Assembly (NCBI GenBank): GCA_036399695.1 | Contig: DASWMP010000012.1 | Span: 1-25,252 of the forward strand | DNA: 25,252 nucleotides | Reading direction: 5' to 3' | Origin: DASVEE01 sp036399695 | GTDB lineage: Bacteria; Acidobacteriota; Thermoanaerobaculia; Gp7-AA8 | Part shown: positions 19,606 to 25,252 of the stretch, piece after piece | Position numbering within the stretch: the stretch's first letter is position 1 | Layout: every line of letters begins with the position of its first letter | Notes under the pieces: generated by a model | What the model saw: only the letters and a program-made list of their open reading frames with translations | The model's database searches: none | Told to the model about the DNA's origin: nothing | Position numbers and translations under genes: made by a program

Positions 19606-20150
19606 ACGTTCTCCTCGATTGCAGAGGCGGCGAGCTTGCGCAGGCCGTTGTGCAGCCGGCTCTTGACCGTGCCGACCGGCACGCCAAGGCGCTCCGCCAC
19701 TTCCTTCTCCGACAGCTCTTCGAAATAGCGCAGCAGAATCGCCTGCGACAGGCGCTCCGGCAGCTTCGCGACCAGCTCGCGGATCTGCCGCGCACGATCG
19801 TCCTCGATCAACTGCGCCTCGGCGGACCGGTCGCGCGACGGCATGGCCGCGAGGTCGATCTCATCGTGGTCGACGCGCCGCGACCAGCGGTCGCGCATCA
19901 GGTTCCAGGCAATGGCGAACAGCCATGACGAGAACCGCTGCGCCGGATCGTACCGGTGCGCGCTGCGCACGACGCGGATCCAGGTCTCCTGGAAGACGTC
20001 GTCGACGTCAGGCGACGATCCGAGCGCCCGCAGCAGTACGGAAGCAAGCGGCTTCCGGTAGCGCTCGATGAGCGGCCTCACCGCCTCCTGGTCCCCGTTG
20101 ACGATGGCCCCGACGAGAAAGGCGTCGGTGGCTTGTTCGAGCGTGGTCAC
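19602..20150 (-). CDS. ECF-type RNA polymerase sigma factor
   Basis: 182 residues of the sigma70 ECF (RpoE-like) class. Region 2 is seen at about 28-95 (SPDVDDVFQETWIRVVRSA, FSSWLFAIAWNLMRDRWSRR). Region 4 is at about 125-178 (LPERLSQAILLRYFEELSEK, VPVGTVKSRLHNGLRKL). The start is GTG at 20150 with no Shine-Dalgarno sequence. A -10-like TATACC (20161-20156) lies only five bases ahead, so the message may be leaderless. It heads a minus-strand unit with the anti-sigma gene and possibly speA. Target promoters are unknown. Confidence 0.93.
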   Translation of the reverse strand: MTTLEQATDAFLVGAIVNGDQEAVRPLIERYRKPLASVLLRALGSSPDVDDVFQETWIRVVRSAHRYDPAQRFSSWLFAIAWNLMRDRWSRRVDHDEIDLAAMPSRDRSAEAQLIEDDRARQIRELVAKLPERLSQAILLRYFEELSEKEVAERLGVPVGTVKSRLHNGLRKLAASAIEENV

Positions 20151-20199
20151 GGTTGGGTATACCAGAGCGCGACGCTAAAGGTTCAATCGGTGAGCGTCG

Positions 20200-20451
20200 G
20201 AGGGGCCCAGGGCTCAGGCCTCAGGGCCCCAATGGCGTTGACTTAGAGGGTTGCCTCATGTGGGACAGACACTCCTGTCTGTCCGGCCCACCCCCGAGGT
20301 CCATTCCTCCAGACAAGCGGCCGTTCGGGTACACGGGACAGACAAGAGTGTCTGTCCCACATCTAGAGTGTCTGTCCCACATCTAAAGTTAAGGCCCCCA
20401 TGACCTCGCGTCCGGCCCCCAACCGGGCCCCGGGCCCAGAGACCTGGGCCC
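20200..20451. repeat. Composite palindromic repeat with GGGCCC shell and GTGGGACAG core
   Basis: This fills the roughly 300-base gap between the sigma gene and the 20451 gene; I see no gene in it. The core has inverted GTGGGACAGAC blocks (20260-20284 and 20335-20362). A 20-bp unit AGAGTGTCTGTCCCACATCT is tandemly duplicated (20345-20364, 20365-20384). The flanks are imperfect inverted copies (GTTGACTTAGA against TCTAAAGTTAA). Outer hairpins are GGGGCCC/GGGCCCC (20202-20230) and GGGCCCAG/CTGGGCCC (20432-20451). The last one touches the stop codon of the next gene and may act as its terminator. Confidence 0.85.
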
Positions 20452-21137
20452 TACTCTCCCACCCGCTTCGTAACGACCCGTCCCGGCGGCGTGTCGTGGG
20501 TGAACATCTGGAGCGCGGCGCGCACTACGCGCTTGTGCTGCTCGCGGTCGCCGGCGCGGCCGACGATCCGGCCGATGGCGGCGCCTTCGAAGGTCATGGC
20601 GCGGGGCGGGCGCACCGACTCGGTCGCGGCGGGTGAGGCGCTGATGATGAGCGTGGGGATGCCGCGCGCTTCGATCTCGCGGGCCATGTTGGCGATCGAG
20701 CGGTGGCAGGTCTCGGGGCAGCCGGCGGTGAGCAGGACGAGCTTCGTCTTCGAGCGCTCGATTTTGTCGGCGATCTCGGGGAACGTCTGCTCGTACAGCT
20801 CCTTGAGCTTCGTCGTGAAGCCGTAGCTGTAGTGCTTGTCGTTCAACGCGCCGATCACCCCTTCACTCACGAGCTCGCGCAGCGTATCGATCGGAAAGAC
20901 GATGTTCGGATCGGTATCGGCCTCGGAGTGATCGTAGTGATGGTGCGTGATGCGCAGCGTCGACGCCGCCGTATCGCCCGGAATGACCCGGTACGTCGTA
21001 TCCCCCGGATCCTCCTCGGGGAACGGCTCCTGATCCGGCATGAACACCCCCGTCGCCGAGACGATGGCCACCGTCGCAGCAGAGAGGTCCTTGTCGTAAG
21101 GGGTGAAGGGGACGCAGCGGCGGGCGATGTTGAGCAT
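20451..21137 (-). CDS. Glycine/sarcosine/betaine/proline reductase B-subunit-like protein, Cys form
   Basis: 228 residues resembling PrdB/GrdB, the selenoprotein B subunits of D-proline and glycine reductases. Shared features: VAIVSATGVFMP, YRVIPGDTAAS, HHYDHSEAD-type segment, NIVFPIDTLRELVSEG and LVLLTAGCPETCHRSIAN. In classical members the active-site position before TCHRS is selenocysteine (UGA). Here it is an ordinary TGC, Cys140, forming Cys140-x3-Cys144. The start ATG 21137 follows GAGG. It is a stand-alone short form without the partner subunits (PrdA, GrdA), so a Stickland-type reductase is not implied; a thiol or selenol redox role is more likely. It lies downstream of the probable selenoprotein peroxiredoxin. 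Confidence 0.75.
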   Translation of the reverse strand: MLNIARRCVPFTPYDKDLSAATVAIVSATGVFMPDQEPFPEEDPGDTTYRVIPGDTAASTLRITHHHYDHSEADTDPNIVFPIDTLRELVSEGVIGALNDKHYSYGFTTKLKELYEQTFPEIADKIERSKTKLVLLTAGCPETCHRSIANMAREIEARGIPTLIISASPAATESVRPPRAMTFEGAAIGRIVGRAGDREQHKRVVRAALQMFTHDTPPGRVVTKRVGE

Positions 21138-21177
21138 GTGTTTTTACCTCGTTGTTGCAGGGGGACGGTTTGGTGTT

Positions 21178-21271
21178 GTTGTTGGTTTTTGGTTGTTGGT
21201 TTTTGGTGCTCCGCTGTTCGGAGAGCCCCGCGTAGCGCAGCACCAACAACCAACAACCAACAACCAACAAC
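21178..21271. repeat. Heptamer inverted repeat, flavour GTTGTTG/GTTTTTG
   Basis: The left arm 21178-21212 is five heptamers (GTTGTTG and GTTTTTG alternating, then GTGCTCC). The right arm 21244-21271 is four CAACAAC units. It lies between the peroxiredoxin stop and the start of the reductase-like gene, both on the minus strand. The inner GTGCTCCGCT is also found in the loop of the 11110 element. Confidence 0.9.
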
Positions 21272-21285
21272 TGCCTCACCCAACA

Positions 21286-21306
21286 GCGGGCCCCGTGGAG
21301 GCCCGC
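21286..21306 (-). terminator. Hairpin after the peroxiredoxin gene
   Basis: GCGGGCC (21286-21292) and GGCCCGC (21300-21306) form a perfect 7-bp stem eight bases after the stop codon. No U-run follows, so termination strength is uncertain. Confidence 0.5.
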
Positions 21307-21313
21307 CTGCGAA

Positions 21314-21823
21314 TCAATCCAATTCCCGGAGCACGTCGAGAATCTGCGCGTTTTCCGGCGCTTCGCCGATGTCGTGGAGGTCGACGTACGCGACCTTCCC
21401 CTGTTTATCGACGATGACGATGGCGCGCTCGCAGATCCCCTTGTCCTCTTTCCATACGCCGTACTTCTTCGACACCTCACCCTTCGGGTGAAAGTCTGCG
21501 AGGAGGGGGTATCTCTCGATCCCACCGATCGATTTTGCGAATGCTACGTGGCTGGGGATGCTGTCCACCGAAATGCCCACGACCTGGGCATCATACCGTT
21601 CGAAATCGGCCATTTCGGCCTCATACGACGGCATCTGTGCGGTTCAGACAGGGGTCCAGTCGAGGGGATAGAAAACCAGAACTACGTTCTTCTTGCCGCG
21701 ATAATCGCTGAGCTTGAACGTCTCGTTGTTGCGATGACCCGGCAGCGTGAAATCAGGGGCTTCATCCCCCACCTTCAGCGTTGAGGTCTCGCTCGCGACG
21801 GACGATCTTCCGAATGACACCAT
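21314..21823 (-). CDS. Peroxiredoxin with in-frame UGA at the peroxidatic residue; probable selenoprotein (PrxU type)
   Basis: 169 residues if UGA at 21646-21644 is read as Sec60. It starts at ATG 21823 after a strong RBS (AAAGGAGGAG). Before the UGA: KVGDEAPDFTLPG, then VVLVFYPLDWTPV. After it: TAQMPSYEAEMADFE, VVGISVDS, ADFHPKGEVSKKYGV and CERAIVIVDKQGKV. This is the standard thioredoxin-fold peroxiredoxin order; the family has FYPxDxTxxC, and the UGA falls exactly on that Cys. The conserved Arg is in CERAI; Cys131 is the only other thiol. It reduces peroxides with a thiol donor (family knowledge). Without recoding it would be a useless 59-residue stub plus an untranslated tail. Alternatives are a nonsense mutation or a sequencing error, both unlikely at that exact codon. 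Confidence 0.85.
21593..21634 (-). promoter_or_regulatory. Candidate bacterial SECIS element
   Basis: In the mRNA just after the UGA, ATGCCGT (21634-21628) pairs with ACGGTAT (21599-21593), seven pairs including one G-U. Inside, GGCC (21620-21617) pairs with GGCC (21611-21608) around a five-base loop GAAAT. The loop begins with G, 27 bases after the UGA, within the usual range for bacterial SECIS loops. Judged by eye only. Confidence 0.45.
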
Positions 21824-21916
21824 GAAGAATCTCCTCCTTTGCGCGTCGAAATCAGGGCGGCGTCCACGGCGCTGCCGTAAGGGTGAATCTTAGTAGCAAT
21901 CACCGCGCCCTGGCGA

Positions 21917-22009
21917 GTTGGCGGTTGGCAGTAGGCGGTTGGCAGGGGAGGAACCGCAGTTGCGCCCCGGGCCTTTGCCACTGCCAACCGCCAACTGGCA
22001 ACTGCCAAC
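21917..22009. repeat. Heptamer inverted repeat, flavour GTTGGCA/GTTGGCG
   Basis: The left arm 21917-21944 is four heptamers (GTTGGCG, GTTGGCA, GTAGGCG, GTTGGCA). The right arm 21982-22009 is four complementary ones (TGCCAAC twice, CGCCAAC, TGGCAAC). It lies in the divergent gap between the peroxiredoxin gene and hslO. Confidence 0.9.
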
Positions 22010-22079
22010 TGTCTCCTGCCCAACCGCCCAACCGCCGCTTCGGATTGTTTGCGTCATGCGCCTCGTTCTACCCCGTCCT

Positions 22080-22961
22080 ATGGAAAATCAGGACCGCATC
22101 ATCCAGGGGATGGCAGGAGACGGCGACTTCCGCGTCATCGCGGCTCAGACGACGACCACGGTCGAGACCGCCCGTGAGATCCTCGATCTCGCCCCTGTCG
22201 CCGCCGACGCCCTGGGACGCGCCATCACCGGCTCTCTGCTCCTTGCACGTCTGCTCGATAAAGACGTGCGCAATCAGCACGTCACGCTCCGCTTCGAAGG
22301 CAACGGGCCGCTCGGCACCGTCATCGCCGAAGGCACGGCCGCCGGCGGTGCCCGCGGCTACGTCGCCAATCCGGTCCCGCACGACATGAGCCTCGACGTC
22401 GGCCGCGCCATCGGCAAAGGGATGCTCACCGTGATCCGCGCCACGCCCCCGACCGGCAAGCCGTATACGTCGCAGATCACCGTCGACGGCACCGGCGTCG
22501 CCCAGGACCTCACCCGCTATCTCATGCGCTCGGAACAGATCGCCTCAGCAGTGCTCCTCGGCGTGCTGAACCGCCGCGACGGCGTCGCCGCCGCCGGCGG
22601 CATCGTCATCCAAGCCTTTCCGCACACGACCGAAGAGTCGATCGCCCGCCTCGAGCAGCGCATCCGCGAAGCCCCGCCGCTCAGCACGCTCCTCGAGAAG
22701 ATGCCGATCGAAGCCGTCGTCGCCCACCTGCTGCACGACATCGGCTACAAACAGATCGACGCCGGCCAGGAAGTGCCGGTCAGCTACCGCTGCCCCTGCA
22801 CCCGCGAACGCGCCCTGGCCCCCCTGGCCCTCTTCTCCCGCAACGAGCTGCAGGAGATGGTCGACGAAGGCGGCAGCGAAGTGCAGTGCCAGTTCTGCGG
22901 CCGCAAGTACTCCTTCACGGCAGAGGATCTGCTTGCACTGACGGCAACGCACGAGGCATGA
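22080..22961 (+). CDS. hslO: Redox-regulated chaperone Hsp33 (HslO)
   Basis: Holdase chaperone switched on when oxidants release zinc from its C-terminal cysteines. 293 residues from ATG 22080, normal length. Seen: an N-terminal domain with RVIAAQTTTTVETAREI, GNGPLGTVIAEG, GYVANP and GKGMLTVIRATP, and the C-terminal redox switch Cys-x-Cys (RCPCTRERA) plus Cys-x2-Cys (QCQFCGRKY). A second in-frame ATG at 22056 is possible; neither has a clear RBS. The neighbouring divergent gene is a peroxiredoxin, so both sides of this gap serve oxidative stress. Cytoplasmic. Confidence 0.95.
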   Translation: MENQDRIIQGMAGDGDFRVIAAQTTTTVETAREILDLAPVAADALGRAITGSLLLARLLDKDVRNQHVTLRFEGNGPLGTVIAEGTAAGGARGYVANPVPHDMSLDVGRAIGKGMLTVIRATPPTGKPYTSQITVDGTGVAQDLTRYLMRSEQIASAVLLGVLNRRDGVAAAGGIVIQAFPHTTEESIARLEQRIREAPPLSTLLEKMPIEAVVAHLLHDIGYKQIDAGQEVPVSYRCPCTRERALAPLALFSRNELQEMVDEGGSEVQCQFCGRKYSFTAEDLLALTATHEA

Positions 22962-22984
22962 TCCAGCGCCCGGCCGCACACCCG

Positions 22985-23073
22985 GTTGTTGGTTTTCGGT
23001 TGTTGGTAGGCTCTGACCCACCGCACGTCGTAACCGTCACCCAACCAAAAACCAACAACCAACAACCAAAAAC
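22985..23073. repeat. Heptamer inverted repeat, flavour GTTGTTG/GTTTTCG, abutting the fabH start
   Basis: The left arm 22985-23005 is three heptamers (GTTGTTG, GTTTTCG, GTTGTTG). The right arm 23046-23073 is four complementary ones (CAAAAAC, CAACAAC). The right arm ends five bases before the fabH ATG, so it occupies the place of a ribosome-binding site. Confidence 0.9.
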
Positions 23074-23078
23074 CAGCT

Positions 23079-24143
23079 ATGCGCAGCATCATCACCGGCA
23101 CCGGCATCGGCATCCCTCGCAACCTCGTTCCGAACGAAGTCCTCGGCCGCATCATGGACACGTCGGACGAGTGGATTCGTACGCGCAGCGGGATCGAGCA
23201 GCGTTACTACGTCGATCCGGGGCAGGGCTCGTCCGACCTGGGGATGATGGCGGCGGAGCGGGCGCTCGGGGCATCCGGCTGCGGGATCGGCGACATCGAC
23301 GCGATCGTGTTCGCCACCATGACGCCCGACCATCTCTTTCCCGGCAATGGCCCGGTGGTCCAGGCGAAGATGGGGTTCCCCGAGAACATCCCGACGTTCG
23401 ACATCCGGCAGCAGTGCTCCGGCTTCCTCTACGGGCTCGATCTCGCCGACTCGCTCATTCAGAGCCGCAAGTACAAACGGGTGCTCCTCATCGGCGCCGA
23501 CGTGCACTCCCCCTTCATGCCGTGGCAGAACGGCTGGGACATCACCATCGGTGCCGATCACCGCGAGGTCACGCCGCAGGAGTACGAGCTCAACACCCGC
23601 TTCCGCGACCGCACCGTGCTGTTCGGTGACGGCGCCGGCGCTGTGGTCGTGGAAGCGGCGGCGGACGAAACGCAGCGCGGCTTCCTCGGGTCGCGTCTCT
23701 ACACCAACGGCGCCAACATCGAAGCGCTGTTCGTCCCCGGCGTCGGCTTCCGCCATCGTCCGTACGTCGACCACGCCCAGATCGATCGCGCGGAGTTCAT
23801 CCCGGTGATGGAAGGACGCGAGGTCTTCAAGCAGGCCGTCTCCAAGATGCCCGAAGCCGTGCGCACCGTCTGCGCCGGCGCCGGCGTCACGGTGGAAGAC
23901 ATCGACATCCTCCTCATCCACCAGGCCAACCTGCGCATCGTCGAAGGCGTCGCCAGGCAGCTCGCCCTCAGCCCCGAGAAAGTCCCCCACAACATCGAGC
24001 GCTACGGCAACACCACCGCCGGCACCCTCCCCATCCTCTTCCACGAATGCCTCGAAGACGGCCGCATCAAACCCGGCATGCTCGTCTGCTTCACCGCGTT
24101 GGGGTCGGGGCTGCACTGGGGGGCGGCGTTGTATCGCGCGTAG
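23079..24143 (+). CDS. fabH: Beta-ketoacyl-ACP synthase III family protein (FabH-like)
   Basis: Condenses an acyl-CoA with malonyl-ACP to start fatty-acid synthesis (family role). The catalytic triad is present: Cys113 (IRQQCSGFLYG), His281 (LLIHQANLRI) and Asn311 (ERYGNTTAGT). The N-terminus has SDEWIRTRSGIEQR as in FabH. At 354 residues it is longer than typical FabH (about 317-330). The extra part is around 145-172 (SPFMPWQNGWDITIGAD and following) and marks the longer KAS-III subgroup, some of which act in secondary or specialised lipid pathways, so the acyl substrate is uncertain. The start ATG 23079 has no Shine-Dalgarno; the leader is heptamer repeat. It follows hslO by 117 bases. Confidence 0.88.
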   Translation: MRSIITGTGIGIPRNLVPNEVLGRIMDTSDEWIRTRSGIEQRYYVDPGQGSSDLGMMAAERALGASGCGIGDIDAIVFATMTPDHLFPGNGPVVQAKMGFPENIPTFDIRQQCSGFLYGLDLADSLIQSRKYKRVLLIGADVHSPFMPWQNGWDITIGADHREVTPQEYELNTRFRDRTVLFGDGAGAVVVEAAADETQRGFLGSRLYTNGANIEALFVPGVGFRHRPYVDHAQIDRAEFIPVMEGREVFKQAVSKMPEAVRTVCAGAGVTVEDIDILLIHQANLRIVEGVARQLALSPEKVPHNIERYGNTTAGTLPILFHECLEDGRIKPGMLVCFTALGSGLHWGAALYRA

Positions 24144-24158
24144 GGGGGCGCTGCGCGC

Positions 24159-24221
24159 GTTGTTGGTTGTTGGTTTTTGGTGGGAGACCGAAACCAAAAA
24201 CCAAAAACCAAAACCAACAAC
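24159..24221. repeat. Heptamer inverted repeat, flavour GTTGTTG/GTTTTTG (short)
   Basis: The left arm 24159-24179 is GTTGTTG twice and GTTTTTG, then GTGGGAG. The right arm 24195-24221 is CAAAAAC twice, a six-base CAAAAC with one base lost, and CAACAAC. Only about 15-20 bases separate the arms. It lies between convergent genes, where it could end both transcripts. Confidence 0.88.
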
Positions 24222-24246
24222 TCCCCCGCCTCGCCCCGTCCCGCCC

Positions 24247-24699
24247 CTACTCCCTCAAGTACCTCTCCATCAACGTCGCGTTCTCATTCATCGCACGGAT
24301 CTGCACCCAGTAGGCGCGGGCGAAGGTGGCGATGGTGATGACGGTCGAGAGGTCGTGCACCCACCGAAGGGTGCGGCCGCTGGCGACGCCGCCGCCCATG
24401 ATGAACGTGATCATCAGCGCCGTCATCGCCCACATCGCGGCGGGGAAGACCTGCGACTTGAACTGCTTCGTCTGCTGCACGACGCGTGCGTCGTTGTTCG
24501 CCTTCTCCTTGATCTCCTTGCCGGTGCCGATGAAGAAGAACATCGTCATCGATTGCGAGAAGAGACCGAGGACGACCGTGGCGAGAGCGAAGAAGATGTG
24601 GTCAGCGGCGGAGACAGGAGTCGCGCGGAAGCCCATCACCGAGGTGGCGATGAGGGCGGCGATGGAGAGGAGCGTGGTCAGCAGAAGGAATTGGGCCAC
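24247..24699 (-). CDS. Four-helix integral membrane protein of unknown function
   Basis: 150 residues, GTG start at 24699. Four hydrophobic helices at about 3-22, 35-58, 86-104 and 115-132 are seen. The second contains SMTMFFFIGTGKEIKEK; the loop to the third is charged (NNDARVVQQTKQFKSQ). FPAAMWAMTALMITFIMGG and a single His in WVHDLSTV are conserved-looking features. No family is recognised. It starts 18 bases after the stop of the small TPR gene on the same strand, so the two are probably one operon. Confidence 0.75.
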   Translation of the reverse strand: MAQFLLLTTLLSIAALIATSVMGFRATPVSAADHIFFALATVVLGLFSQSMTMFFFIGTGKEIKEKANNDARVVQQTKQFKSQVFPAAMWAMTALMITFIMGGGVASGRTLRWVHDLSTVITIATFARAYWVQIRAMNENATLMERYLRE

Positions 24700-24716
24700 G
24701 CCGGCATTGTAGACGG

Positions 24717-25094
24717 CTACTGATCCGCCAGCTCCGCCTCCGCTTCCTTCAGCCCTTCCTTCGCCGACTTACCGGCGCCGAGGGCAATCGCGCGGCGGAA
24801 GTACTCCGCGGCCGCCAGCGGATCGTCGTTCATGTCGAGCGTGAAGTGGCCGAGTGATTCGTACGCCTCGGCCGAGTTGGGGTCGAGCTCGAGAGCCTGG
24901 CGATAGCTTGCCTCTGCTTCATCCATGTCCTCGTCATCGACGTCGCTGAGCTGGATCGCGTCGCCGCGCAGGATCCAGAGCTGCGCCGAGGGATTCGCCT
25001 CCAGCTCCTCTTCGATCTGGGCGAGGATGTCTTCCGAGGCGTGCTCGGCGCGGGTGATCTCGTTCTTGATGCGGCGGATGAAGTCGTTGCTCAT
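24717..25094 (-). CDS. Small soluble TPR protein
   Basis: 125 residues, acidic, with no signal peptide. Residues about 35-115 hold two TPR-type helix pairs: AEASYRQALELDPNSAEAYE and DPLAAAEYFRRAIALGAG. The N-terminus (IRRIKNEITRAEHASEDIL) is a charged helix. ATG 25094 lacks a clear RBS. It probably acts as a cytoplasmic binding adaptor; the downstream membrane protein in the same operon is a possible partner (inference from position). Confidence 0.8.
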   Translation of the reverse strand: MSNDFIRRIKNEITRAEHASEDILAQIEEELEANPSAQLWILRGDAIQLSDVDDEDMDEAEASYRQALELDPNSAEAYESLGHFTLDMNDDPLAAAEYFRRAIALGAGKSAKEGLKEAEAELADQ

Positions 25095-25129
25095 GACGGC
25101 AGCGTCTGCATCGGGCGTTCCATGGCCGA

Positions 25130-25252
25130 GTTGGCAGTGGGCAGTTGGCGGTAGGCAGTTGGCGGTTGGCAGTTGGCGGTTGGCAGTTGGCAGTTGGCGG
25201 TAGGCAGTAGAAAAAGACGAAACCCCGTTCCACTGCCAACCGCCAACTGACA
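25130..25252. repeat. Heptamer inverted repeat, flavour GTTGGCA/GTTGGCG, cut by the window end
   Basis: The left arm 25130-25206 has eleven uninterrupted heptamers (GTTGGCA, GTTGGCG, GTAGGCA, GTGGGCA variants), the longest array in the window. The right arm begins at 25234 (TGCCAAC, CGCCAAC) and runs off the end. It lies upstream of the small TPR gene. Confidence 0.9.

Noticed and set aside
20153..20386. Small ORF containing MWDRHSCLSG, and a similar one at 9854-10069
   Set aside because: Both are translations of the GTGGGACAG repeat. The same peptide arises wherever the repeat occurs, with no RBS.
21314..21634. Stand-alone short peroxiredoxin ORF starting MPSYEAEM
   Set aside because: It lacks the beta-strand and active-site half of the fold and has no RBS; the frame continues upstream through the UGA to a proper start.
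21644..21646. The UGA as a pseudogene mutation
   Set aside because: The rest of the frame is intact on both sides and the stop falls on the one residue where Sec is functionally expected; kept only as a fallback.
25130..25206. CRISPR array
   Set aside because: The repeats are contiguous 7-mers without spacers, and there are no cas genes.

Overview
This is a 25 kb piece of a high-GC bacterial chromosome carrying mostly housekeeping and physiology genes. It has no phage, transposase, CRISPR or RNA-gene cluster. I place it tentatively in Acidobacteriota (Thermoanaerobaculia-like). The reasons are the high GC, short collinear gene blocks, mixed ATG/GTG/TTG starts, many TPR proteins, an ECF sigma factor with a zinc-finger/PspC anti-sigma partner, and intergenic spaces full of palindromic repeats. 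The phylum is an inference, not something the sequence proves.

Layout. 1-2 kb: truA-thiL on the minus strand, downstream of which lies a palindromic repeat cut by the window start. 2-3.8 kb: a secreted protein of unknown function and a DUF971 protein. 3.9-6.3 kb: a minus-strand arginine block, arcA-arcC followed by a 30-residue membrane protein. 6.3-7.9 kb: a secreted TPR protein facing hsp20, which has a clear promoter and terminator. 8-9.6 kb: prfC. 10-15 kb: a fused siroheme-decarboxylase-like (Lrp/AsnC-fold) gene, diverging from metH, which has a sigma70-type promoter, a SAM-II-like riboswitch and an intrinsic terminator. 15-16.8 kb: a lipoprotein and a secreted carboxypeptidase-regulatory/TPR protein. 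16.9-20.2 kb: ECF sigma, anti-sigma and speA, all minus strand. 20.4-21.8 kb: a Cys-containing relative of the proline/glycine reductase B subunit and a peroxiredoxin. 22-24.1 kb: hslO and fabH. 24.2-25.1 kb: a four-helix membrane protein and a small TPR protein.

Two things stand out. First, the peroxiredoxin at 21314-21823 is read as a truncated ORF by normal gene finding. Its reading frame continues upstream through a single in-frame UGA that sits exactly at the peroxidatic cysteine (TPV-UGA-TAQ). It is therefore most likely a selenoprotein (PrxU type), with a candidate bacterial SECIS hairpin just after the UGA. Its downstream neighbour belongs to a family whose classical members are also selenoproteins. 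Second, nearly every larger intergenic gap holds one of two kinds of palindromic repeat. One kind is eight inverted pairs of tandem heptamers with a GTT-led unit, in three sequence flavours. The other is nested palindromes built from GATCTCGGAGTGCGG, GGAGGGTGTCTC and GTGGGACAG modules.

Functional links: arcA/arcC and speA are competing routes of arginine use. Hsp20, HslO (Hsp33) and PrxU are protein-quality and oxidative-stress functions. metH is under probable SAM feedback.
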